Shown here one piece after another: positions 48,841-59,418 of a stretch of DNA of 64,000 nucleotides. Made by a program: the position numbers and the translations under genes. Origin of the DNA: Sipunculus nudus (lineage: Eukaryota > Annelida > Sipuncula > Golfingiida > Sipunculidae); the NCBI GenBank assembly GCA_026874595.1, contig CM049308.1:12670001-12734000 (forward strand). Direction: 5' to 3'. How positions within the stretch are numbered: position 1 is the stretch's first letter; every line of letters begins with the position of its first letter. Under the pieces are notes generated by a model. The model made no database searches. It was given only the letters and a program-made list of their open reading frames with translations, and was not told the DNA's origin.

Positions 48841-49786
48841 GATTTTGACCTCCAGGTGGTGCCACCTGTGTTGATCTATTTTCTGCAGGTTGTAATGGTC
48901 TTTTCTACTTTTTCCAAGATAAGTCAATAAGTATTAATATTTTGGCCTTCATATCATAGTCAACAGTCATTAAGTATTTATTTATTATAATCTGCAATAA
49001 CAGTCTCCTCTGAGCCCCTTGGACTGATCTTTTCTGAAACCTGTATACTTCTTCCCTCACCTATGTAGTTGTGCATAATAATTACAAATGGCGCCACCTG
49101 CAAACTTTTCTGTGCAGTACGAACCTGGGTGTCTTTTAGATAACATCCCTTATCTCAGGCGTGGGTCAACGTATTGAGTTGAAATTGTGCATATCTTGGA
49201 CTCCTCCATCTTGTACTCAAGACTGGTGGTGCCATATGCAGTTATTTTCCCCATGGTGTTCAACTACATTTTCTTTTGGTGTAACAGTATGCTCATATCT
49301 CAGAAGTGGTTGAAGGAATTGGAAATTTGGCATATCCATCAATCTTGAAAAGTTTTCTTGTACACCAGACAGGTGGCACCACCTACCTTCCTGGTTTTTT
49401 TTTAAAGAATAACTTTGTCTTTTTACTGAGGATTGATTTGCACTATTAGCTTAAAATTGCGCAAATTCATTGCTCTTGCACTCCTCGGACTTGTACTGAA
49501 GACTTGTGGTGCCATCTGCAATCTTTTTCCTGTGGCATCCATCTGTACATATGCTATGGGTAAAAGTGCTCTTATCTCAAGAGCATTGGTCTGATTTTGG
49601 CTTGTGCATCCTTCTTGGAAAGTTTTCTCCTAAACCAGACAGGTGGCGCCTTCTAACTTGGGCAATAGAACAGTGTCCACTTGGAAAGGAATGAATGGTT
49701 TTTTTCACATTCACGTTTTATTTTTTAATCACCCGCCATTATGCACAATAATTCACAGAGTGAACGTTAGACCCTTGGGTCTCTTG
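48841..49786 (+). mobile_element. Family G: F-like repeat with a CTTG end
   Basis: Contains diverged units of about 190 bp resembling family F (GACTGGTGGTGCCATATGCAG, GACAGGTGGCACCACCTACC and TGTGGTGCCATCTGCAATC), each with a decayed form of the GGTGGCGCCACC palindrome. The 3' end has the hairpin AGACCC TT GGGTCT and CTTG before TT at 49783-49786. The 5' boundary is not defined. The ending is B/D-like although the body is F-like. Confidence 0.55.
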
Positions 49787-50207
49787 TTAGATTTTACAGC
49801 ATCAGCACAGATCTGTATGTGTAGGTAATTAATTTTGTATCAAATCATTAAATAATTTAATAAAAGACAGGTATGTCCTGCCTTGAGCTCCCACCTTACA
49901 GGGTCCAGGTGACTGCATTTATGTTACAGGTGACTGACAGCAAGGTGTAAAACACAGGTAATTACCCAGGACTACTCATGTTTGTTGATGCAATGGTAGT
50001 GCATCAAAGATGTTGTTTGACATCTGACTAAGTTGTAGAATGGCTCAACAACAACAACTGTGATTACTTACTAGAAGCAGTCTGCTAAGTGTGAACAAGA
50101 AACAGAGCTGACAACAATCGCAGCTGGCTCTCAGCTCCTTTGTACTTCAAGGTCATTGGGAGGGAGTTTCAAAGGTCTTCAAATGCTACTAGATTCATAG
50201 TTTTTTT
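49787..50207 (+). other. Intron 4 unique segment
   Basis: No gene or repeat recognised. It ends in the T run in which a family A element sits. Confidence 0.5.
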
Positions 50208-50829
50208 ATGCCCCCGCCACAAAGTGGCCGGGGCATATAGTTTTACCCATGTTTGCATTCCGAAATCAAACAGTTGTACGGACTTTTTTTTCCAATGCCT
50301 GCAGATAATAGCCTGATTTTTGGTGTGTGGGCAGATAATGACCAGTTACAGATCGAGTTGATGTTTCGTTCCGGTTGACCGTTTTTTGACCATTTTACGG
50401 CTCCTAAACTTAGAAAATTTCATGAAAAATAGAAATTTTCATGACAAATACACATGTACAGACTTTTTTTCGCAATGCCTGCAGATATTAGCATGATTTT
50501 TGGTGTGTATGCAGATAATGACCAGTAACAGATCAAGTTCATGTTTCGTCCCGGTTGACCTTTTTTTGACCATTTTACGGCTCCTAAACTTAGAAAATTT
50601 CATGAAAAATAGAAATTTTCATGACATCTACTAATGTACGGATTTTTTTTCTCAATGCCTGCAGATATTGGCCTGATTTTTTGTGTGTATGCAGATATTG
50701 ACTAGTTACAGATCGAATTCGCCCTTCATCCCAGTTGACCCACTTTTGACCGTTTTACGGCTCCTAAAAATAGATAATTTCATGAAAAATATACATTTTC
50801 ATGACAAATGTACATGTACAGCCGTTTTT

Positions 50830-51498
50830 AGCCCTGAGCTCATAGGCTGATGGGCTATTGTCATCACCCAAGCTGTCCATCTATCTGTCCGTCCATCTGT
50901 CTGTCCGGTGTCCGTCTGTTCCGTGTCTGTTAACTTTTACCTTGTAAGCAGGATATCTATGAAAGGATTCACCGTTAGAATTTTATTTCTTCAGTGAAGA
51001 TGTATATTGATAATATCTTGGTCAAGTTCGAAGATGGGTGACCTTGACCCATTTTTCTCCATTTTTGAGCTGATTATAGAAAAACACTCAGAAACTTATA
51101 TTTCAGGAACCATTGTGTGGATTTTCACAAAACTTACTATGATCATTGGAACTGATGGTCAGTTTTTTGCTTCACAGTTTTGGTGGCGCCACCTGCAATT
51201 TCTGATTTTTAATGAAATTTTATCGGATTTTTCAATTTTGGCCTTTTGTGCAGGATATCCCCAAAGGTATTCAACACAGAAACTTCATTACTTCAGTGCT
51301 ATTGCGTTATATTTACAAAATCTTGGTCAATTTCAAAGATGGGTGGTCTTAACCTACTCTTCAAGGTCACAGAGCTTTGTATAGAAAAAACTGAGTAGCT
51401 TATTTCTCAGGAAGCCTTTGGTGGATTGTTATTGAACATGGCACATACATCTCCAATTTCAATTTATAACTGATTATCAGCTTTTGCTAATATTCTAG
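50830..51498 (+). mobile_element. Family C element nested in family A, copy 1
   Basis: Starts AGCCCTGAGCTCATAGGCTGATGGGCT (decayed hairpin) and ends GCTAATATTCTAG before TT. It lies in the T tract of a family A unit (GTACAGCCGTTTT before, TTTCGCAATGC after). Contains GGTGGCGCCACC at 51182. The 3' hairpin has decayed (part of TCAGC..GCTGA is lost). Confidence 0.85.
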
Positions 51499-51686
51499 TT
51501 TCGCAATGCAATGCTAACAGATACTGGCCTAATGTTTGGTCTGTGGCAGCATAATGACCACTTACAGATCGATGGTTCGTGTTTCGTCCCAGTTAACCTA
51601 TTTTTGACGATATGACAAATACTGAACATAGAAAATTTCATGAAAGACAGAAATTTTTATGAAAAATGCACATGTAAGGACTTTTT

Positions 51687-52709
51687 AGCCCTCAGCCCTT
51701 AGGCTGATGGGCTATTGTCGTCACCCAAGCTGTCCGTCCGTCCGTCTGGCGTCCGTTAACTTTTACCTTGTGAGCGGGATATCTTGAAAAGGATTCACCG
51801 TCAGAATTTTATTTCCTCAGTAAAGATGTATATCTACAAAATCTCGGTCAAGTTCGAAGATGGGTGACCTTGACCTATTTTTCTACATTTTAGAGCTGAT
51901 TATAGAAAAACACTTAGATGATTATTACTCAGGAACCATTGTGTGGATTTTCACAAAACTTACTATGATTATTAGGACTGATAGTCTGTACCTGCTACAC
52001 AAGTTTGGTGGCGCCACCTACAATTTCTGATTTTAAATGAATTTTTATCGGATTTTTCAACTTTGGCCTTGTGAGCAGGATATCTCTAAAAGGATTCACT
52101 GTAGGAATTTTATTTTTTCGGTGAAGATGTATACTGACTAAATCTCGGTTGAGTTCGAAGATGGGTGACCTTGACCTATTTTTCTACGTTTTAGAGCCGA
52201 TTATAGAAAAAACATTTAGAAGCTTATTTCTCAGGAACCATTGGGTGGATTTTCACAATACTTACTATGATTTTAGGGACTGATGGTCTGTAACTGCTGC
52301 ACAAGTTTGGAGGCGCTACCTACAATTTTTTATTTTTAATGAATTTTTCTTGGATTTTTCAACTTTGGCCTTGTGAGCGGGATATCTCTAAAAGGATTCA
52401 CAATAGGAATTTCATTTCTTTGGTGAAGATGTATATCGACAAAATCTCGATCAAGTTCGAAGATGGGTGACCTTGACCTACTTTTCAAGGTCACAGAGGT
52501 TATAATAGAATAAAACTTCGAAGCTTATTTTTCAGGAAGCATTTGGTGGATTGTTATTAATTATAGTAATAACAATTTTAAATTTATAACTGAGACATGT
52601 ACAGATATACATCCATGTGAGAACAGATATTTAGTACTTGTTACTGTTACCACCTCTGAACACTGTTCTTTTGGCTGAGGGCTTTTGTCAGCTTCTGCTG
52701 ATATTCTAG
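51687..52709 (+). mobile_element. Family C element nested in family A, copy 2
   Basis: Starts AGCCCTCAGCCCTTAGGCTG and ends with GGCTGAGGGCT, hairpin TCAGC TTCT GCTGA and ATATTCTAG. It also sits in the T tract of a family A unit (GTAAGGACTTTTT before, TTTCACAATGCC after), the same unit position as copy 1. It contains three core blocks and GGTGGCGCCACC at 52007. Confidence 0.88.
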
Positions 52710-52911
52710 TTTTCACAATGCCTGCAGATACTGGCCTGATATTTGGTGAGTTGCTTGATGATGACCCGTTACAGATTGAGTTTGCATTTTGCCCTTGTTG
52801 ACCTACTGTTGACCATACAACACCTCCTGAACTTAAATTTTTTTACAAAATTTAGCAAATGTTTCTAATTTGCCCCATGCGGGGGCATTCGTGTCGTTCC
52901 GACACATCTAG

Positions 52912-53459
52912 TTTTACAAATCACTATAAATTTGAGGGGATTTAAGCTGAGATATCATTTGCTATGACACCATGACTGCTCTAACATCCTGGTTGAACTC
53001 AAGCTAGGCCACGCGGAGGGAAAAACTAGACTGCATGTCTGTGTTTCAGGCAAGAGTGCTGCCATCTTCCAAGCATCGACATAATGTGTGTTTAATATAG
53101 TGCAGATATAGCTCCCCCTAAAAGCGCACAAATTTAAACCAGGCTGAAAAAACCACTTCCACATACATACAGTATTATTATAACAAAGACACTGCAAAGA
53201 AGAGCATCCCTGTGCATGGGGGCATAATAAAATTGTCTGTATTAACTGTAAGCCTGGTCAGTGTGAAATATCAGCTAGGTCCCATGACCTTGATTATATG
53301 ACCTCAAAATCAATGGAAATACCCTGCATTCAATATGTGACTCCTATGTGCATATGCTAAATTTACAAAATTCAGCTGAGCGCCTTTCGCCCATGGGCTC
53401 CCTTGTTTTATGATTATATTGCATTGAATTGGAAATTTTTTGAAATTCTTTGGTTGCAG
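52912..53459 (+). repeat. Intron 4 end with an isolated B/E-type 3' terminus
   Basis: At 53372-53405 the sequence CAGCTGAGCGCC...GCCC AT GGGC TCC CTTG before TTTT copies the B/E 3' end design, but the body upstream is not recognisably B or E. The rest is unique. The interval ends with the exon 5 acceptor TTTGGTTGCAG. Confidence 0.6.
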
Positions 53460-53552
53460 ACTGTGTATATGAAACAGGAGAAGAATGTACAGGCTGTAGT
53501 AACCCTACAAAAACAGCAGGGTTCTATTTTGACGACAACAACCTTTGTCAAG
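53460..53552 (+). CDS. Cysteine-rich module exon 5 (four-cysteine variant)
   Basis: Exon of 93 bases, acceptor CTTTGGTTGCAG, donor CAAG|GTGAGT, phase 1-1. It encodes about 31 residues beginning DCVYETGEECTGCSNPTKTA, with cysteine spacing C-x7-C-x2-C-x16-C. It has only four cysteines: the second CxxC of the six-cysteine modules is absent, while the final Cys-x-Gly at the exon end is kept. Similar C-x2-C-SNP segments occur in GF-receptor-type cysteine-rich proteins. It is either a natural variant of the module or part of a larger domain completed by its neighbours. Confidence 0.8.
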
Positions 53553-54829
53553 GTGAGTTTGCACTTTTATTAGTTGATTTTAATTTGTTTACAGTAAAAT
53601 AGATATAAAATAAAAATAGCCTGTTTTCACAGATATTAGTGTAACTGTCACTGACGCTCTTAATGGACATGTATCATGCCTTTATTGATAATTAGTTTTC
53701 TATAAGATTTATCCTTTTTGATAGTGGTTCCTTATGCTGTCCTCTTAAGAATATCAGTATTCTGCATTATGTGGCATCTAACCACCTGGTATTTTGTATT
53801 ATTCTGGCAAAGACAATATCTTTGTGAGGTTCCCACAGGTGATTTGGTGCTCAGATGTAAATCATGTGTCAGATAATTAGATCATCTGCTGCAGCAGTTG
53901 CTTAAAGTAAAACTGGCTCCCGATACAGTACAGGACAATACTACCTAATGGTTTATAATAATGCCATGAGCAGTAAGTCTTAGTCACTAATATATATTAT
54001 AGATACATTAGACTTTACAGGCCAGTTAGATCAGTTAGTTAGGCTGGAATATACCCTGATAGTTTTAATAATAAAAAATGAAAGCGTTAAAACCAGACTT
54101 GAGCTGTAACATAGTTGCCAAACCTGCCCAGGTGACTGAAAAATACAGTATGCACAATTCTGTAAAAACAGGGCAAGATTAATTTTGACAAGACCAGGTT
54201 GGTTGGAGGTTTTCAAATGCCATCCAGTACAAAAATTAGACTCTTTCACTTGAACAAGTTGAACAAGTGGCATTTGCCAAGAATCCAATTATTATTCTCT
54301 TTAAACCATAAATGCAGTGCGATTTGACAAGATTTGAACTCTTTTACTGAGAGAATGCTTTATCTTAAAAAAGTGACTGACTTAAAAAGATTTGCTTGCA
54401 ACCTAGATAATTTTAATGTGACTGCAAAAGAAGACATTTGAAAAGATTTGCTGTTGTTTCACTGAAAGCTTATCAGATGCTTGCAGAAAATAAGACCTGT
54501 AAAATATGTAGCATAAGTGATATTGAATTATTAGCATTTTCTCAAAATCTCCCTTTTTTCGCATATGATGGAAAACTTCAAGATTTTAATTGCAGGTATT
54601 TCCTCCCAGTGCAGAAAACTCTGGCTTTTAAAGTGTTTAAGACAAAAGTAAGACTCAATATATAGGAAATTTAGAACTATTGCCCTAAACTATGTAACCA
54701 TGACTACTGCAGAATGAAGCTGCTCATCCTCAGGAAGAAGCCTATGGATCCTAGTTTTAAAATTAAATGCAGTCTTAAAAAGTTGTGATACTGAAAATGG
54801 TACTGTGATACTGCTCAAAAATGCTTTTT
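53553..54829 (+). other. Intron 5, 5' part, unique
   Basis: AT-rich, no repeats recognised. The 75-codon frame at 54438-54665 has a CKIC motif but lacks splice-site and module features, so I do not call it an exon. Confidence 0.45.
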
Positions 54830-57212
54830 AGCCAACCTGTGAGCTTATGCGATGGTGTGGCGTCATCCGTTAACCCATACTATCTTGAAAACTGCAAGAA
54901 TTAGCATCAAGAAATCTTATGCACAAAATTAGTCATCTAAAAAACTTATTTTTTGGCTAACTGCATTTTCTTAGATTTTATAGGGAAAAAGCTAAAAAAG
55001 CTTAAAAAATCTTCTTCTCCAAATCTGTTCAGCCAAATTGTCCAATATTTTACAGAAATGATTCCTAGAACAGTCTCTCTCAAGTTTGTTCGAATGATTT
55101 AAGTTCGGTGATTTTTGGCCGAGTTACAGGAAGTTGAACTTAGTCATCTGTCCAAAAAAGCATACTAAAATTACAATCTCAGAAATGGCTTGAGCTATCA
55201 TCACCAAATTTTATGCCAATGTTGGTCACATGAGTCATATCTGAAATTGAGGTATTGGTGGCGCCACCTGCATCGGCCTTTTTTGCACGGGGGTCATCAG
55301 TGCCTGTATCATACTGACAGCTACAAATAGCTTCTTCTCTGAAACGATTGTTTAATATCGCACAGAAATGATCCTAGGGTAGTGCTTTCTGAAGTTTGTT
55401 CAAATGGTCTCAGTTCAGTGACTTTTGGCTAAGTTATAGGAAGCTGAATTAAGTCATATGCCATAACAGCCCATTTTAGCTCAGTGGCTACAAAAATCTT
55501 CTCCTCAAAATCCACTGGGCCAAATTCTTAAATCTCACACATTAATTATCCTTAGATGTTGATAATTCAAGTTTGTTCAAATGGTCTCAGTTCAGTGACT
55601 TTTGGCTGAGTTATGGGAAGCTGAATTTAGTCATATGCCATGACAGCCCATGTTAGCTAAGTGGCTACAAAAATCTTCTCAAAAACCACTGGGCCAAATT
55701 CTTAAATCTCACACATTAATTATCCTTAGAAGTTGATAATTCAAGTTTGTTCAAATGGTTTTGGTTCAATGAGTTTTGGCTGAGTTATGGGAAGCTGAAC
55801 TTTGCCATTTGCTGTATTTTCCCATATGAGTTATAAACCTACAAAACGTTTTTCGACTGATGATACTGAGGCCAGTTTGTTTAATATTTTGCAAGAATAA
55901 TTCCCTGAATTATTCTAATAATAATTGTCTTTTATGGTTCCAAAAAATGAATTTTGGCTGAATTATAAAGATTGAATTGAGTCATTTTACCATATATGTT
56001 AGCTGTGTGAAGCAGATACATCTAGCCTAACACCAGTTTATCAGCATCCATTACATCATGCCTCTAGACATTAAGATTTCAGAATATCTATGGAAAATAT
56101 TTACAAGAATGTTTTTTGAAAGTTTTAAAAAAATGTAGATTTATGATATTACATATCATCTACACCCAATCATAATTTCTCAGGAATAGTGAAGCTACCA
56201 TCCCCAAATTTTATGCAATTATCAGTCACATATCAAATGTTGATGGATTCAGCTTATTTTTGCTATATGCATTTACTTAGATTTTACAGGGGAAAAGCTG
56301 ATAAAAACTTCTTCTTCTTGTAAAGAGTCTAGCCAAATTCTTCAATATTTTACAGAAATGATCCCAGAGGCGAGCCTTCTCAAGTTTGTTCAAATGGTTT
56401 GTGTTGGATAAATTTTAGCAGAGTTACATAACAGGTCAAGATTGTATATGTTTCTTGAATAGGTTGAGAAACTGCCAACTGTTTCAGATATGGCAACAGA
56501 TGGAGAGTTCATTCAGTGCAGCCTGATTTAGGCCAAGAGTTTAATCAGTGCAGCCAAGCACAAGGCATGTGACCTCATGGGCAGCATGTGATCATTTCAT
56601 GGGTAGCATGTGATCATTTCATGGGTAGCATGTGATCACCTCATGAGTATCATGTGATCACCTCATGTTCATTCAGTGCAGCCAAGTACAGGTCAAAAGT
56701 TCATTCAGTCTAGCCAGGTGCAGGTCAAGAGTTCACTCAGTGCAGTAGTCTGAGCCAGTAATTTGTCACAGTACACTCGGGGCAACAGCCTTTCTCACCT
56801 AAGCCTGGTCAGCCCGGTGCATCAGACTCAAGGCCTGATATTCTGACCTGTCTATGTGTCTTTAATGGCTTTCTCGTTCACAAGACAGGTGTCGCCATCT
56901 TCAATGACTTTTGCAAAGTGTATGTGCCTGCTTAATTCTACGGAGGAATTTGATTTATCAGCCTGAAATTGGGCATATTTATACATGTCAAATAGCTTTG
57001 TCGTATACAAGACTGTTGATGCCACCTACAACAATTTTTGTGTTGTGTGCACCCATGCCAGAATTTCAGCAGTGATGTTTGTGTATTGTTTCTTGTTTAA
57101 AATGTTTAGTACTTGCATTGTTCATATACATGAAAAGTAGCGGTTCAGCATTGAAGCGTTATACCTGGTGTATATCCATATACACAGGTTCGCATTAGGC
57201 CTGTAGGCCTTG
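54830..57212 (+). mobile_element. Family D Helentron-like element, complete copy
   Basis: Starts AGCCAACCTGTGAGC and ends ACAGGTTCGCATTAGGCC, hairpin AGGCC TGTA GGCCT, CTTG before TT. It is collinear with 25536-27906 over its whole length (2383 against 2371 bases). It contains GGTGGCGCCACC at 55257 and the 22-bp minisatellite at 56565-56666. No coding capacity. Confidence 0.88.
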
Positions 57213-57519
57213 TTCATTCTTTTGAGACTACAGTGTCACCTGTTGGCCAGGTCTGACAGAAAACAGGGGTTCTACTCTTGCTTGTGGAGGAAATACTGGT
57301 CAAGGCTGAACACCTTGCTTTCTGGCATTCCAATAGTTGCCATTCATTAACAATTCAGACTAAACATATAATTTAACTAAGCATATAATTTAATTTTAAA
57401 AAAAATAGGTCATATACAGTATGCTGACTTGAGAAATTAGGTTATCTAATTTCTTATTATTTCCTTTGGTTAGTCATTTTAACAGATGTTGATGAATTTC
57501 AAATTGTCATGATCTCCAG

Positions 57520-57609
57520 GTTGTACAACAGGATGTCTCTCGTGTACTGCTGATGACAAGTGCCAGTCATGTGTCAATAGTTACTACTTGAAAGATGAAG
57601 CATGCACAG
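57520..57609 (+). CDS. Furin-like cysteine-rich module exon 6
   Basis: Exon of 90 bases, acceptor GATCTCCAG, donor ACAG|GTAAGA, phase 1-1. It encodes about 30 residues beginning GCTTGCLSCTADDKCQSC, with cysteine spacing C-x3-C-x2-C-x5-C-x2-C-x10-C. The acceptor lacks a long pyrimidine tract next to it but the reading frame, phase and cysteine layout are convincing. No stop codon or later exon is seen in the last 6.4 kb, so the gene must continue to the right of the window. Confidence 0.86.
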
Positions 57610-57879
57610 GTAAGAAAGAAATCTCATTAAAAATTCTTCTCTACAGTGTCATTGTAAATGCCTTAAACAAAAAAAAAACTGTTGATGACTCTTTGCAGGC
57701 ATGTTTCTTAATTCTTATCCATTGGAGTTTCAGTGATAATTATGGTCTCATTTATATAAATTTTGCATTTGTGCATTCCAATCCCTGTTATTTTATTGTG
57801 TGTGAATGCTGGATAAAGTTGCTTGAGCAGTAGAAAGTCAGACTGCATGGCTTAATGTGCTGAGGTCTTAGTCCTTATT
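57610..57879 (+). other. Intron 6 start, unique
   Basis: AT-rich sequence between exon 6 and a family F element. No gene recognised. Confidence 0.5.
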
Positions 57880-58104
57880 GTATCTGCCAAAACAAAGTTT
57901 TGTGGATACTGTGTTTTTGACTGGATTCTGGCGTTTGTTTCTTGAGAACTCTTGAGTCCAAGACCCTTGGTCTCACAAAGAATGGTGGTGCCACCTGCAG
58001 TCCTATTGTGCAGTATGAATCTGGTTGTCTTTTTGATAACTGCCAATATCTCAGGAGTGATCCAATGTATTGAGCTGCAGTTTTGCGTGTCCAAAGATCT
58101 TGGG
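57880..58104 (+). mobile_element. Family F element, 5' part, split by the gypsy element
   Basis: Starts GTATCTGCCAAAACAAAGTT and follows the family F body up to the TTGGG duplication at 58100-58104. The same element resumes at 62998. Confidence 0.85.
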
Positions 58105-58325
58105 TGTTAGATATGTGATCCAAGTGCAGCCATCTACTGGCACTTTCTATAACTAACCTAATTGTAATAATGGTGTCACCACCAGGTGGCTTTTATATGT
58201 GTCAGTGTGCTGTGTGCACATTGTATAATGTTCTACGTAGCAGAATAAAAATGGCTGTCTCCCCAAATGGACTGTGTTTTGTGTTCTCTCAATGTAACTT
58301 ATGACCTGCGCTTAAGTATACAAAA
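58105..58325 (+). repeat. 5' LTR of the gypsy element
   Basis: Starts TGTTAGATATGTGATCC and ends TTAAGTATACAAAA. An AATAAAA polyadenylation-type signal lies near 58243. The end is placed from the target duplication; the usual CA end is two to four bases earlier. Confidence 0.88.
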
Positions 58326-58343
58326 TTGGTGACGAGGATGGGA
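58326..58343 (+). other. Primer-binding site of the gypsy element
   Basis: TTGGTGACGAGGATGGGA directly follows the 5' LTR, the position of a tRNA primer-binding site. The TGGTGACGAGGATGG form is familiar from animal gypsy elements; I did not assign the tRNA. Confidence 0.6.
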
Positions 58344-58423
58344 TGGTCGTGTGAATAAACAGGTTGGAGTCCTGTAAGTTGCGACACAAGAACACTTTTG
58401 GAGTTTATTTGAAGTTTGAAGTT

Positions 58424-58930
58424 ATGGCAGTTGCTTTGAGTGGTCTCCCAGGACTGGCGCCATTTGATACTATAGGGGATCCCGCCGGTCTGGAGCAGAG
58501 GTGGAATAAATGGCGCGAAGAATTTGAGCTATACATTGCAGCCTCTGCAGTGACTTATACAACCCAGAATAGAGCGCTATTACTTCATTTGGCTGGACCT
58601 GGAGTAAGGGATGTGTTTAGTACGTTTCCAGTTGAGGAAAAAGGAGAGGCCAAAGACTTTCAGAAAGCCATGATGTGTCTCGACAAATATTTCAAATTGA
58701 AGAAGAATGTACCGCTTTTCAGACAGACATTACTGAACACCACACCGGAGCCTGGAGAGACAGTTAATAACTTTGTTGTGCGGTTGAGGAAACTTGCTGA
58801 CAGCTGTGAGTATGAAAATAGAGATGATCAAGTAAGAGACCAAACTCTACTTCACATTAAAGATAAGGCTCTAAAAGGCAAGTTATACCGTCAAGATGAA
58901 CTGACTCTCAGAAACTACTTGAAATTGTAA
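58424..58930 (+). pseudogene. gag: gag capsid region of the gypsy element
   Basis: The frame opens at 58364, but the Met at 58424 (MAVALSGLPGLAPFD) is the more likely start because the preceding residues do not look like Gag. About 168 residues are left, with the W-x2-W-x3-FELY and LLLHLAGPGV blocks typical of retrotransposon capsids and the later ETVNNFVVRLRKLADSC block. A stop at 58928 ends the frame before the nucleocapsid, which is then found in another frame. Confidence 0.85.
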
Positions 58931-58994
58931 GCCAATACCATGATAGAGAGGCTCTTATTCTAAGTCTCGGAAAGAGACTGTCAACTATGTCAGA

Positions 58995-59342
58995 GTGCAG
59001 AGCTCCAGAAATCCTATATCCAACAATGTAAGCTCTGGAAACTGTTACCAGGGTAACAGGCCTGGCCACATGGCAAGAGACTGCAGAGTATCCGATCACA
59101 TACGTTACCCCTGGCCACATGGCAAGAGACTGCAGAGTATCCGATCACATACGTGTCAGATATGCGGCAAAATGGGACATTTCGAAGTCTGCTGTCACAG
59201 CAGGCAGCACAGCAGTGAGCAGAAACAAGGTCGTGCTGAAACATGGGGTGATTACCCCAGGGGAGGTAACAGGGGCAGCTACTTCAGCCAGCATGGGGGC
59301 CGCTATTCAAGCCAGCGTGGATCAAGTCACAGGGGTTATTAA
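58995..59342 (+). pseudogene. gag: gag nucleocapsid region with zinc knuckles, damaged
   Basis: One intact CCHC knuckle (CQICGKMGHFEVC at the C-x2-C-x4-H-x4-C spacing) follows a damaged one in which the second cysteine is missing (CYQGNRPGHMARDC). A 49-bp tandem duplication (59061-59109 and 59110 onward) falls between them and shifts the frame. The C-terminus is rich in Gly, Arg and Ser, as expected for nucleic-acid binding. Confidence 0.8.
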
Positions 59343-59418
59343 GGCAGGGGTCCTAATAACAACAGACGGCCTGTGCACAGTGTTGACGTAGAAGAGGATA
59401 CAGAAGAAACCGAAAACA

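Larger units (their letters stand above)
50208..52911 (+). mobile_element. Family A element with two nested family C copies
   Basis: The 5' end is the hairpin ATGCCCCCGCCAC AAA GTGGCCGGGGCAT. Core units of 180 bp start near 50280, 50460 and 50640; the remaining units are split by family C insertions at 50830-51498 and 51687-52709. The 3' end is GCGGGGGCAT, hairpin GTGTCG TTC CGACAC and ATCTAG before TTTT. Removing the insertions restores the unit order. Confidence 0.88.

Noticed and set aside
54438-54665. 75-codon frame with a CKIC motif, a possible extra module exon
   Set aside because: It lacks the phase-1 splice sites, the cysteine layout and the length of the other exons.
59119-59391. 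90-codon frame overlapping the nucleocapsid region
   Set aside because: It is an alternative frame opened by the 49-bp duplication and shows no retrotransposon domain after the first residues.
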